A stretch of 64,000 bases of DNA from Phoenix dactylifera. Its lineage: Eukaryota > Streptophyta > Magnoliopsida > Arecales > Arecaceae. Below the pieces are notes generated by a model. That model did no database searches. It was not told where the DNA came from and saw only the letters and a list, made by a program, of their open reading frames with translations. Shown piece after piece: positions 27,001 to 42,260 of this stretch (position 1 is the stretch's first letter; the number at the start of each line of letters is the position of its first letter). Both the position numbers and the translations under genes were made by a program. Where the stretch lies: assembly GCF_009389715.1 (NCBI RefSeq), contig NW_024067666.1:3451001-3515000 (forward strand), read 5' to 3'.

Positions 27001-30000
27001 TAGGCCTGAGTTTTCCATAAATCTGAACTATGAAATTTGGAATTGCAATGAAAATTTGATAGTGGATGCTTGAGATGAATCTAAATAATATGAAATTAGG
27101 GCTCAATTAGGGAATGAAGATGGATTGGATGTGCTTTGAGATAGATCTAATGGTTTGCTGTTTATTCAAAAAAAAAAAAAGAGATCTGTTTTTAAATATT
27201 GAATGAGCTAGAAAGGTGAGTTTTCTATAGGAAAAGAAATTGATAAATATAATATATCAAGAGAATGCAAATTAGGGATCACTACTAGGAGGAAAATGGG
27301 GAAAACAGAACTAGATGCGAAAGAAATAAAGAAAAAGTAAAACAAAACACTGATTATTAGGAAAAGAATGAAAGGAAGGATAAAAGATGAACCGAATTCT
27401 CTCTAGAATGTAGGAATCATACCTAGGGAGTGGTCTCACCAGGGCCATGCCTTACAAAGTCACTGAATTGCAAAGAATGATTTTTTTGTCCCCAAGAAAA
27501 CTTCATCTTTATTCAGTCTTGAAAACATCTTGCTTATACAACTACTGGAGACTTAATAGATAACGGAGAAAATCCTAATTCGATGACAAAATCCTATAAA
27601 TACCTCACTAAAATGTGCTTACTGTTTGCAATTACTGTAGCATAAACAGTGTCATGAATGGTGTACTGTAGTAGTCAGCCTTATCAAGTTTTTAAATAAA
27701 GATTGAGAATTTTTAATCTCTTGACTCTAAAATAAACCTCTAAAACCAAAAAAATAAGCACAATACAGAAAATTGATAACTAAAATTAAACGTAATAAAG
27801 ACCCCTAAGTTACAGCCCTGTGATATATCATGGTACGTTCCTGGATCTCCATTGTGCATCCAACTGAACCTATGTTGCTTTATATCATGACCTGCAAGGC
27901 CCGTTGGTCCTAATTCTGATATAGTTTGTTTCCATCTTAATTTCTCAAGCAGATTGTGGATTGCATGATTAATTATGAGTATAATAAATAAAAAAGAAAT
28001 AAAGAGAACAAAATAGGTATTGTATACAATTAATGAGGAAGGAGAAACCCTCCTTCCCAAAGAAATCCACACAAAAAGGTACTTTTGCTTTTGAAGTAAC
28101 ATCGCAAAGAATCGGCAATAAGAATGCTAATGCATGCTAATGTTAATGCAGCTATAAATGGCATGATGTGTGAGTGGTATGGAGTATGCAATATAATGAG
28201 ATATTACTAAGTAATACGGCATAGTCATGTGACAACCAACTGCTCTACATTAATGCCAATGTTTGAAAACTTGGTTTCGCTTTTGTTTCTGTTTTGGCTA
28301 AGACTGTGGAGTTTCAGTTTCGGAGGTTTTGGCGGTTTCACTCCAAGTTTTGCAATTTCAGTTGATAATATCAAGAAAATCCAAAAACTAAAAATAAAAA
28401 AATTCCAAGAAAAGTTATTACACAATTTTAGAATATTTTGTGTTATATAGATTCTTTATAATTATATGTATAATTTTGATAATTTTAGGCTGAAGTTGAT
28501 ATTTCCTATAATTTGATGCCGATATGATGAGATGGGAAATGAACTAATGAAGTATCTTAAGAAAAAGAAAAAGACAGGAGAGGCTGATTAATTGTTCCTG
28601 CAGTTTAACACACAGGCCTGTGACCAGATAGATTGAAGCTTCGCCAACTACCTTGCTATTTAATTTGGATTCCTTGATGATAATATAGTTCAGCCATAGT
28701 TGGATCATTTACCTTCTCCATCAGAGTTTGGCCTTCTTCAGGTCTCTTATCTTTTCCTGTTCCAAATCTAGCCTTATAATCTCCGTAGAGCTGCCCCCTG
28801 CAATGAGATCCACATTTTTCCATCCAGTGCTTTCTTGTCAATGAGGGTTTATTTGAAGTTGAATTGTTCTTTTGTCATTTTTTAGGTGGACATTTCTACC
28901 CTTATTGTATCATGTGCTTAATTATGGGTAAGTACTCTAAACACCTTTGTTTCTTAATTCTCTAGTTATGTGCTGTGTTGATACTGACATTTCTAGCATT
29001 ACTCCCTTCTTGGCTTCATCTTGATCATCTTCTTGAAGTCCTTTATTGTTGGTCTGATTTTTATTTCATGCATTAGATTCACTTTACCTTGTTATTGTAC
29101 ATTAGATTGTCTGCATTAGAAGCCCTTATCTCTGCCCTTGCGATCCTTGTATTTTGAGAACGGTTGTTCTTTTGTGCTGTGCATGAGCCTTTTGCATCAT
29201 TCGCTTATGTAAATATTCCTTTCACATCCAGATAGTTGCCCCCAAACTTGACTGCATTATCATGTTTGTCATATATGGGCAATGCATCTCCAGTCATCTT
29301 TGCTTATCCTTATATTTCTAGCATCATATATCAGCAATGATTCTTTGTTGATCCATGTCGTTTATTATACATAAATTGGTTGACTTCACCAGTTAGTCTG
29401 CTTATCTTATCTTACTGTGCTTGTCTGCCAGCCTTATCAACATGTAGTTCTACATTGCCTGGATTGCCATTACATAAACTCTTTAGATCCAGCACTACAT
29501 CTTGAAGACTCTTGTTCTTATTGGAACTCACTGGTTGAAATGTTCATCCTGCTGACTTTGGCATTTCTTTACTTCTTATTTATTCAGCTCCATATGACCT
29601 TGATATTACAACCACAACTCACATGTGGACTTGCCTTGTCACAGCTTTGCTGCTTCACTTCAGTTTATCATCTCCATTGATGCTTTGGTCTAGTGATGAT
29701 TTCTGATCTGTGTCTGTACATTGTAAATCAGTAGCATGGTGCACATTCTATGAATTTAGCACAATGACCTTCCTGTTCTACCTGGGGCACTGTTCTTTTA
29801 CTACTGTTCTCTTGCTCCCGTATAACAGCTCTATTGTATAGTCTATGCCTGGTCCATCTCCTTCATGGTAAAATGTTGGCATGTGATCCAGCTTTGATTT
29901 GGAAGATACGAGTTCGAGAAAAACAGGATACTGGCATAGTATATTTCATGCACATTATAGCACATACATGCTTGGCATGTTCTCTTCATATGTACATTTT

Positions 30001-33000
30001 GATTCAGTGTCTTTGTATGGATTCTTTATAATAAGTCTACAGATTCTTATGCCCCTAGTGCATTTTCATGCTCATTGTATGCGAATCATTGTGTAAAATG
30101 GCTTTTTGTACTATGAATAATAATTTCCAGTGACAATATAAATCTTGCTTTTCTTAATATTTATCAGTAGCTTCTTTAGATAACAGGTGGCAACTTGTGG
30201 AGATTGATGCTACTTTGTCTGATTTGACTTGGGAAGCAAAGCATGTAATGTCACTGATACATCCTGCAAAGACCTACATGGTATGTATTGTCCTATTATT
30301 ATTGTAAGAACATGTTTCCATCATAGTCCATCTAGTTGTTCTCTCTTTGACATAGAGAATGCTTTTATGATTACTTTGACATTTTTTTTGGCTTTCTTGG
30401 AATTTCTGAGGTTATAATTCTGTTTGCAAAACCAAAATGTGGAAGCAAAATTTTTTGAAAGAAAATGGATCAGCAAAGAGATTTATCTTATTCTTACCTT
30501 TGTAGTTCCTGGATTCAAGAGCAATAATTTTTAATTCTCACTGTCATGTGATCCTTTATCATATTTCAGCTAGAGAACTTTAAATCATGCGGTTTCCTGT
30601 GGCCTTTTTTGTCCTTCAAACTAAAACATCCTCTCTTAAGCATTTTCTTATTACTAATTTTTATAGCATAGGAAATCTTTTGCATCAGTGGAAATTGCTT
30701 TATAGTAATCAAAACATTGGTTGTCCAATGCATCTCAAATTGGATTATGCGACTTCTGCAGAGAGAGTATTGATAACATTCTGAGTACTTCGCTACTGTC
30801 TGTGGTTTTCTTATGTATTCTAGTGATGATTGCCCAAAGTTTTTTTTTCTGATTAATAGTCTTAATGTTGATTGCTACTATTAGCTTCATTGAGAACCCT
30901 TATCTAGGTATTTTGTTTCAGGATCTGAATATTGGAATAGCATTGTGGTTGGCTGCTGGTGGAGATGGTTGGGTGGATGGAAATATCTGTAATCTAGGAG
31001 AAGATCGATGTCGCCATAGATACAAGTCAATGGCACAAATTCTCTTGCTAGGTTCCGGTGCTGATGAGCAGTGTGCTGGATATGGTAGGCACAGGACAAG
31101 ATACAGGCTGGGAGGGTATGCTTTCACTGAGGATAATTAAAGCTGTGCTCTTTCTTCTTCTTCTTCTTTTTTTAATAGTTCAATCGTGTGCATATGTTTT
31201 CCCCATTCCTTTTATGTGAAAGGTGGTTATCCTGTGCTGCTTGTTGCATCCTGATTTTGTTTCTGGTAAAACATTTTTAAGGATACAGCACATATACTGC
31301 TGTGTGAACAACTTTTGCTGATTAAACGCCTACTTCTGTTATCTTAATAGCATTCAAAACAGGATTTTCTAGCAGCATTCCAGTTATTCTCTGCTACCAA
31401 TTATTTTGGTAGTGTAACTTAATAGCTCTTAGGTTTTCCTCATGATGACGCAACATGTGTGATTAAACTGAAGAATACCTACATATTCTTGGTATATTAG
31501 TCTTCAATGTCACCTCTCGCGAGCTCCTACATGTCTGCTAGTTAATAGGGTAACAGATGTCTAGCTTTTCAAATGTTGCTAATTTAGATACCCTTGGCTC
31601 TTAAATTGATTCTTTTTTTTTGGTTTTCTTTCAGTTGGGTTGCACTCCATGAAGAAATGAGACTGGATATGCAGAGAATTTGGAAAAGAAATATGGGTAG
31701 AGATGACAGATGCATTTCTGATCATGGAAAGGAGGTACTGCTCATTTCATCAATGACTTCAGAAATCTTGCAATTTGCATTTTGAATTTTTGACATACTT
31801 ATTTATGTTGCAGGCAAGATTTCCTTTTCTCGATGAGGATGTCATTAAAACTTTGTTGGAAATTCCTCTATGGGAGATTGCTGAACTTGATAAACCTAGT
31901 GGAAGAGGTGACAAGAAGATTCTAAGAGAGGTGTGCTTGATTAGTGTTACTCTTATAGAGCTTCTAAAAGATATTTCTTGAGCCTTTGCTCCTTAGATGC
32001 TTATAGGTGTCAAGTCATGCAGACAATAATTTGTCTCGATAATTGATTTGTATCCTAACTATTTGAGTACTAGTTATAACCTTTTTTTCCATGATATATG
32101 AAGTGGAGTACTGTTTTGTTGTTTGAAGCAATGTTTTTATGTCCCTGTACAGGGTCCCATACCAGGACCTTACTGGTATTGTATGTCACAGTATGGTACA
32201 CCACTGCACCAACACATGGTAAAGGTGCTAAATCGGCACAGCACCTAGATCATGTGTTAGTATGGTACCATATTGAGCCCCTGTATGATACCAATTATCT
32301 ACTGTACGGTCCAGTAAGTCTGCAAAGTAAAACCTTGGTTCAAAGTTTAAACACAATTTATGTCTGGCCTGGATCTTGTGTACATGTATAACCGAGTTTG
32401 TCTTCTCCATTTTCTGCGTTGTTTGAGAAAGGCAAAATTTCTGATATGTTGATCTTAGTTTCTTTTTTATATGTTTAAGGTTGCACGGTTGCTTGGCTTG
32501 GAAGGAGCTGCTGTTCTTCCAAAGAGGGCTATTCAGGTGCCAATTCCACTGAATCATACTTCAGAATCACTGAGCCTTTTCAACATAATTTTTATATGCC
32601 ACTGGCAATCAAATTGTTATCAAACCTTTCAAATTCTGAGTTTTGACAAGCCTTGATGCATGTAGCAGATGTTTTACATCCATTTTGTACATTAATGTTT
32701 TGTTTTTTTTTTCATCTTTTCTTTTTAATTTGGCAGTCATTTTGTGTTACCTAACGCCATGCAACATCAGCCCCTAACAGGAATTTTCATCCTCAACAGG
32801 AAACTTAATGTTCATTCGGAAAGAAAAGAAATTTAAGTGATTGCCATTTGCATTGGGGCTAAAGTAGCAGTACCAGGTTCTACTTTTACATTTATTTGTG
32901 TGAACTAGCTCATGTGTTATCACTCTTGCAGTTCGGCTCACGGATAGCAAGAGAATCAAACCGAAAGAACTTCGGATGCAACCGTGCAGCGAATCAAGCA

Positions 33001-33039
33001 TCTGCAGGGAGTGTTGAGATTCGTCAGCCTGAAAAATAG
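19152..33039 (+). CDS. ASNSD1: Asparagine synthetase domain-containing protein 1 homologue (ASNSD1-like), 15 exons, 717 aa
   Basis: Exons in frame: 19152-19247, 20026-20149, 20273-20491, 21344-21534, 21675-21810, 22262-22675, 22768-22850, 24705-24819, 26603-26708, 30187-30280, 30922-31115, 31635-31734, 31814-31930, 32480-32536, 32932-33039. They join to 2154 nt, 717 residues plus TAG. The N-terminus is MCGIALILSG, whose Cys2 would be the nucleophile of a class II glutamine amidotransferase domain. This domain continues with RRRGPNE, NGEIFGG, RGPWALIYWQ and LWFGRDAFGRRSLL. The synthetase-like half carries the PP-loop SGGLDS (about 440-445), then GSGADEQCAGYGRHRTRYR (about 570-588), [21 protein letters not shown] and LPKRAIQFGSRIA. 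The order and motifs match animal ASNSD1, which is distinct from ordinary asparagine synthetase; its physiological reaction is not well defined. The least certain junctions are the exon 1 donor (GCG|GTGCGG) and the exon 4 acceptor (CGAAAG|GTGAAA), chosen because they restore the conserved NGEIFGG. Introns 8 and 9 are long and contain repeats. Confidence 0.93.
21035..21089. repeat. (AG)27 microsatellite in ASNSD1 intron 3
   Basis: A perfect AG dinucleotide run of about 55 bp lies inside the intron between exons 3 and 4. Confidence 0.97.
23241..23545 (+). mobile_element. LTR-like repeat, copy 1, in ASNSD1 intron 7
   Basis: This stretch is clearly similar to 50481-50830. Shared blocks in order are GATGGAGAT, ATGGTGCATTGAAGGGCTG, TTTTAATTGTTA, AATCAAATTAG and TTATAAAAAGGGA followed by CTTAG. 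The TATAAAAAGGG word would be a TATA box if this is a retrotransposon LTR. No internal retroelement coding is present, so it would be a solo LTR or LTR fragment. It lies between exons 7 and 8, in the same orientation as the gene. Confidence 0.65.
26940..28130. other. Probable transposon-derived DNA in ASNSD1 intron 9
   Basis: Intron 9 (26709-30186) is the longest of the gene. Its first part has a different texture: polypurine and A-rich runs (an A12 near 27170), and a stretch with ATTACTGTAGCATAAACAGTGTC near 27630 that resembles words common in plant LTRs. No intact element ends were found, so the class is not assigned. The rest of the intron (about 28.1-30.1 kb) is T-rich with no recognisable feature. 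Confidence 0.3.
32135..32345 (+). repeat. GTACC-rich dispersed repeat, copy in ASNSD1 intron 13
   Basis: The stretch is rich in GTACC/GGTAC words (TATGGTACACC, TATGGTACCATA, CTGTACGGTCC) and ends in GTAAAACCTTGG. That end matches the GCGAGCCTTG and GCGAACCTTA ends of the copies near 56.3 and 54.3 kb (reverse strand). Confidence 0.55.
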
Positions 33040-35581
33040 CACCACTAAGGCCTATTCTGGTCCATACCAGGATATTCCAATAGGCAACCCTTAGTGTGGA
33101 GAACTCATACTGTATGGCATGCTTCATCTCACTGCAAGTCTGCCAATGTCAACGGCGTCTGCAGACTGGTCACATGCTAGCACCAGCTGATGTCTTTGAA
33201 CCATGTGAATTGTGGGTTTTGTCCCGACATGCTTGCAAGATGATCGAACGGCTTGTCCATTCTTGCACAAGAGGTCGGCATATTCTATGCGGTCCAAAAA
33301 GGAGGCAGGTGGAGATAAAACCTTGTCTTAACTCTGAAAGAGGATCCCTAAAGTCAAACCCGAAACCTGATCTAAACCTAGTATTTTGGAAATGTGATTG
33401 TTTGTAAAGTGAACAACCTAATGATAGTGGCATCCAAGAGGCATGTGAAGATGAAGAATTTGGGCTTATATAATTCTTCTTGTTGATTCAGAGTTGTATT
33501 TCTTAGTATGCCTATGCCTAGTTCTATGAGCTTTATTGTGCAAACCTACAGTGATCAAGGGTGAGGTTTACACTGACCGAGACTTGGTCCGATGTGGCCA
33601 TGCCTCGCTTGTTATTAAATTGTTTATAATATACATATCCTACTGAACTGCTGATCCTGAGATTGTGAGACCTGGCTTTTTTTAGCATGAATAAGGTCAG
33701 GAGTATTCTTATACCTGGCAAATAGATATAAGGGAATAAGGGGAATAATTATCCTCAAACCTGCTTTATATTGATGGGGGACTGAAGAATTTTTATTTCC
33801 AGATCTAGGCACTCTTCTCTTCTTGCACCAATATTCACAGATAGAACCTAAGCCTGGAGTGATACCAGCCAAGAATGAGAAATTTTAGCTGAAGAAAAAT
33901 TGCGGGAATAACTACTCCAAAAGCAAGCAATAGTTCTAGTAAAAGATCTTAGAACCTACAAGCACCTTACAATGTTGGGTGCATATCAAGATGGTTTCAG
34001 GCATGCACTGACAATGCTGTTTGGTTATGTCAGATACCAAAGCTGATGAACATTAAATAAGATACCAAAGCAGTCCCTATAATCAAAAATCATACTCCCT
34101 TTGTTTGATATCAAACAGGCAATGAATCTTCTACTTTGCCTGTGGTTCTGTGGAAAAGGATGCACCTCTACCTGCATTTTAAAGGATGTCTTAGCACCCT
34201 TAGCACCCTGTGTTTGGTGGTGCGGCAAAGCCCCATTTATTCAGCCAGTTGGTACCTTACCTTTTCTCTTCAAAGTATTCTAAAGCTCTACCATCGCATG
34301 GTAGCAATGGACCAAACCAAGCCATGAATCAAAGGTATAGGCACAACAGATAACACCAAGAAACTAAAGAATAGACAACCTATCAAGCCATGAAACAAAG
34401 GCATCAACAAAATTTACCAACAACTTTACATTTTAATTAGAATGACACCTCTAAATGGTGGAAACATCACCCACAAAGACAGAAGGTGGAGAGTTCGGGG
34501 CATATAATTTTTGATTTAGTTCTGTGAGCTTTTTGTGCAAACCCATGGTGATCAAGGGTAAGGTTTACCCTGGCCAAGAACGGTTCAATGTGGCTTTGCC
34601 TTGCTTAGAAGTAAAATGTTCATAATATATATTCTTGCGAACCGCTGACCCTGAGATTGTGAAACCTGGCTTCGTTTGGTTTTGAGAATAAAGCAGGAAT
34701 AAGGCTGGAATGTTCCTTACCCATGCCGAATAGATAGAAGGGAATAAGGGGAATAACTATCCACATCAAACCTGCTTATTTAAGGGGGACTGGAATATCT
34801 CTATACCCAAAATAAGATCCTCTTCTTGTTGAACCCATTTATACATAGTAAAATACGGCTTTAAAACGTTTCACTAAGCCAATTAGCGCCTAGCGTTTTT
34901 ATTTTGAAGTAGTCTAAAGCTTTACCATCAAACAGTAGCAATAGACAAAAACCAACCAAGCAATGAAGCTACAGCATACAAAACGCCATTAAATTAAAAC
35001 ATAGACGCAACCTACCAAGCGATGAAGCTATAAAGCCATAAAACTAAAAGCATCAATACAACTTACGAGACCATGAAGTTAAAGTATGATCTATCAAACA
35101 TGTTTGAGCTATTTTAACTGCCGACAGTAAGAGCAAAATATGCAATTGACACTGTAATGAAAATGAAGTCACACTTAAAACTGAGACCTTAGTGCAAACA
35201 AATGTTCTCTTTTGTTGACAACACTTCTGCTGCCTCTTATAACCTGCTCTCAGAAATTCACGGGAAGACAACCAGGCTGCAGAACTATCAAAATGCTGTC
35301 ACATTACTGAACTAACAACTGAAGCTGTGAAACTAATCTTTTCATCACTGAAGCATCTAAGTAATGCTGTGGCTTGAAAACAAAAATTGCATCCATTAGA
35401 TCATTGGAACTTAGTTCAGCGCAAAACCATTTTAATCCAAACAGACGTAACCAGATTGACAGACTCAAAAGTTACTGATGCCACAAAGCTACATATTTCA
35501 AATATAAAAAGATTTCATAAGAAAGTCTGAGATGAGAGTGGAGATCTGCTGCAAAACTGTTTACTCTATAAAACAAGCCTA
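33040..35581. repeat. Decayed direct duplication in the ASNSD1-RPL13A spacer
   Basis: After the ASNSD1 3' UTR, a block at about 33522-33830 recurs at about 34515-34835. Shared words include GTGCAAACC, GTGATCAAGGGT, TGAGATTGTGA, CCTGGCTT, GAATAAGGGGAATAA and GGGGGACTG. A second block, CTAAAGCT(C/T)TACCATC, occurs at 34281 and 34915, followed in both by GTAGCAAT and CCAA/CCATGAA words. The first unit has about 370 bp more between its two blocks than the second, consistent with an insertion near 33840-34270. There is no coding sequence in either unit. The 3' UTR of RPL13A lies at the right end. Confidence 0.6.
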
Positions 35582-39090
<3,509 letters not shown>

Positions 39091-39392
39091 CTCCGCCGCC
39101 GCCGCGCGCCGCCGCCGCGGCTGCTAGAGTTAGGTTGGCGCTTGGTGTTGGGTTTCAGAAGGAGAGAGAGGTCACCGGCTCGGGTTTTGGGGCTTTTATC
39201 CCGTGCAAGGAGGCCTCAAGGAATACTCGTATGGGCTGGCTCCACCGTTTTGGACCGTCTGATGGGTCCCATCGTCCGGCACCAAGGAAATGGGCGTAAA
39301 ATCCAGCCTTCTGATCAAGGAATCACTCGTGATCATGGCCAAGAAATGCAGTCGCGCCGGTTACCGCTCAATGGACGGCTAGGATTTAGTTG

Positions 39393-39394
<2 letters not shown>

Positions 39395-39437
<43 letters not shown>
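39395..39437. repeat. (TA)n microsatellite upstream of RPL13A
   Basis: A perfect TA run of about 43 bp, some 300 bp upstream of the RPL13A start codon. Confidence 0.95.
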
Positions 39438-39440
<3 letters not shown>

Positions 39441-39491
39441 GTAGAGTGGTAGCTTAATTGGGGTCGGCTGATCTTCCACTCATCAGTGGTC

Positions 39492-39843
39492 TTTGCCAAG
39501 CTTCGAGTAGCCTGGAAGGGTGTCTTCTTTGCAAGACGGATACTGGGCGCGGATCGTTTGCTCCTCGAGGAAGACTCGGCCGATCGAGTAGATATGAAGC
39601 CGAGGCAGCTTAGTCGAGGATCGGTCGTTGCTCCGCGATATTCATAGATTATTGAGGGAGTGTGCCTTCCATCAGACTTCACATGTCTACCGAAAGACGA
39701 ATGATACGGCTGACTGGATAGCCTCCTATATAGCTCACCACTCGAGAGGCTTCACTTGGGCAGGCCATAGGCAAATGCCAAATTCTCTATATAGTATTTT
39801 ATTTTCTGATTTTGTTGGCCCCATTCATGTGCGTCATATGTGA
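39492..39843 (+). pseudogene. LINE-type retrotransposon RNase H fragment, frameshifted
   Basis: From 39492 one frame reads FAKLRVAWKGVFFARRILGA, then DRLLLEEDSAD. This is the middle of a plant LINE-associated RNase H (RVT_3-like) domain, with the acidic residue in EEDSA. The reading then moves to another frame between about 39590 and 39625. There LLRDIHRLLRECAFHQTSHV and YRKTNDTADWIASYIAHHS give the end of the same domain, including the final Asp before Trp. A stop follows at 39841-39843, and an A9 run lies about 15 bp further on, as expected near a LINE 3' end. The shift and missing N-terminal parts mark it as dead. Confidence 0.7.
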
Positions 39844-39859
39844 GCCACCATTGTATCAG

Positions 39860-41850
39860 CAAAAAAAAATTATTTATATAATTTTATAATATTTTTTTAT
39901 ATTCTGAAGGTACGATATCATGCTGCTATTATTATATAAGTATTGGATTAAGTGGTATATTTTGTTTGAGTGGTTAGAAAACTATGTAGTTATTAGAAAA
40001 GAGAGATACTTAGAGATGGGGAAGCTCACAAGAGGCACTCCAAATTTTGCATTTCTATGAATTATTGTAAGGTATTATTTTTTTCATCATTTCATAAAGT
40101 GATCATATGAAACGCAAGTGAAAAACTATATGAATGACAAAATAGATAAAAGGGTGCTTTGGATTTTGCCCATGATTTTTTTTTGCAAAAAAATCAAGTT
40201 CGAAATTGTCTTCTTCTAGTCCAAGTATTAATTGGATTTCATCGAGAGAAAAAAGACATGATATTTTACCTCCACTTTAGAATGTTAATATAATCACATC
40301 ATCAGGAGATGCAGGTTATTTAGAGATTTTGATTTAAATGGACAAAATATTTGCGATTACCAATTAGGAAACCAGCTGTGAGGTAAGAACAAGCCATTAA
40401 GCTAATTAAATTTTACAAATTACAACTTCATCATGATTCCTTTAGCCGTAGATGTTTATAATTGATAGTGCATATGGAAAGAAATCAGACGAGCTTTTTT
40501 TTATCAAGTAATACAAAAATAATTGAATCCATTAAATTCTAACTCAAATACTCTAGCCTACACCACATCGTTATTGCTTTGAATGGTCTCTTAACTTTTC
40601 TCTTTTCTTTTAAGCATGTTTTAGCAATTAGCAGCAATAATATAGGCATGAATCTCCTTTTTCTGAAAACAATTCAAAAAAATAAGTCCAGTCATTAAAA
40701 AGGTTGTTGTTTAATAGACATTCCCCTCCTATCAACTAGTTGTATTGAAATTGTAATAGAGAGGGGGGAAATCCAGCTTCAAAAAATTCATTCTACAAAG
40801 AGTATTCCAATTATAGAAGACTTCCATTCAAATACTAGATTATACACACACACACACACACACACACATACATACATACACACACTCACATAAATATATA
40901 TATATATACACACCAAAGCCATGACATGGGACCATTACAAATACAATCTGTCTGTAAATACAAGCAAATTTCATATGCATAAATGTATGGATATCAAATC
41001 ATCTTCGCTAAGAAGCACTGCCATTCTTTTATCCTTCCAGCTCTTTTCTCTCAGTTCAAAAATTAGATGCTCCACTTTGCTACAAATTATTTCTTCAGAA
41101 ACCTAGAAAACTCCATTATCTATTCGACAAATTATTATCAAGGTCTCACCCTCTGACTAAAAAAAAAAAATCCTAGCATATTCTATAAAAGAAAAACCCC
41201 CAAAACCGGCTAAAATAATTGGGACAAAGATTAACAACCATGGTTCTAAGCATTACCATTGTTTGAGAGAAACCGTCGTATAGAAAATGTAATAGGCTAG
41301 CGACTGCTGATCATTACATATACCACATTTATTCAGGCAAAAAAAAATCTGAAGAAAGTGCATACTAACTTTCCAATTGACCCCTCTTTACCAGTGAAGG
41401 ACTCCTAGTATCTTTGACCCTCAAACACCTTAGATTAAGAGCTGATACCTGTGAGGCAAAGACCAATTTTGATAAAAGCATCAAAAAATGCTGCTTTCAA
41501 GGCCATCTGTATAGACAAGGAATATGTGAATCTGCCATTTGAGGTCTCTGTGAAACATTTAAAAGTAAGGGACCAAAAAGTCCACAACAGTGAACATATA
41601 CTATGCAAATATTATCTCTGAACAACCAATGCAATGCAGGTTGATTTAATGGCACAATTAAACGATGACAAAAAGAAACGACTCCAAATACATTTAGAAA
41701 ATGATATAGTATGCAGCTTGTTCATCCACAAAAGTTCCATGCCTGAAAGCCTATCCAGATGACCCAAACCATGAACACTCAGAGCTACTTATTCCATTGT
41801 TACCTATTCTATATCCAAATGAAACTCAGAAGAAACATATTAGCAGCACT
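39860..41850. other. AT-rich spacer
   Basis: There is no supported gene. It holds a CA microsatellite at 40844-40868, followed by TACA and TA words to about 40915. The right end probably includes the 3' UTR of the minus-strand gene whose coding part begins at 44492. Confidence 0.5.
40844..40868. repeat. (CA)n microsatellite
   Basis: A perfect AC/CA run of about 25 bp that grades into CATA and TA words. Confidence 0.92.
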
Positions 41851-42260
41851 TCAGCTAGTGGATGTAGACTGGCCAACTGAAGCAGCATAATTCCCATGAT
41901 CGCTTGCTCCTTTACTCTTTCCACTGGTAAACAATAAAATAAACAAATAAGAAAAAAAGAAATGTGTTAATACATGGCAAAAGGCAAGACATGTAAGTAG
42001 ATAGATATAAGGTGTAATTTCCTCAACAATTATATATACAGACAGCTACATATATATCAGCTTGGAACCGACTATAACTGACTCAGCCATATGGTCTAAA
42101 ACTTGTCCGAAACGACATGGCAACGATGGCAGGATGAAAAGGTCAATCCACAAATCTAGCAATCAAGGAGGGGCCAGCTATATACCCAATTAAATCCATC
42201 AGAAAAATTGTACAAAAGCAGAGCAGAAACAAGCAACAATAGAATCTGTTGCAAATCACA

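Noticed and set aside
28656..28841. Minus-strand 61-codon frame in ASNSD1 intron 9 (RGQLYGDYKARFGTGKDKRP)
   Set aside because: It has protein-like composition and could be a transposase remnant, but I cannot match it to a family and it has no extension in any frame.
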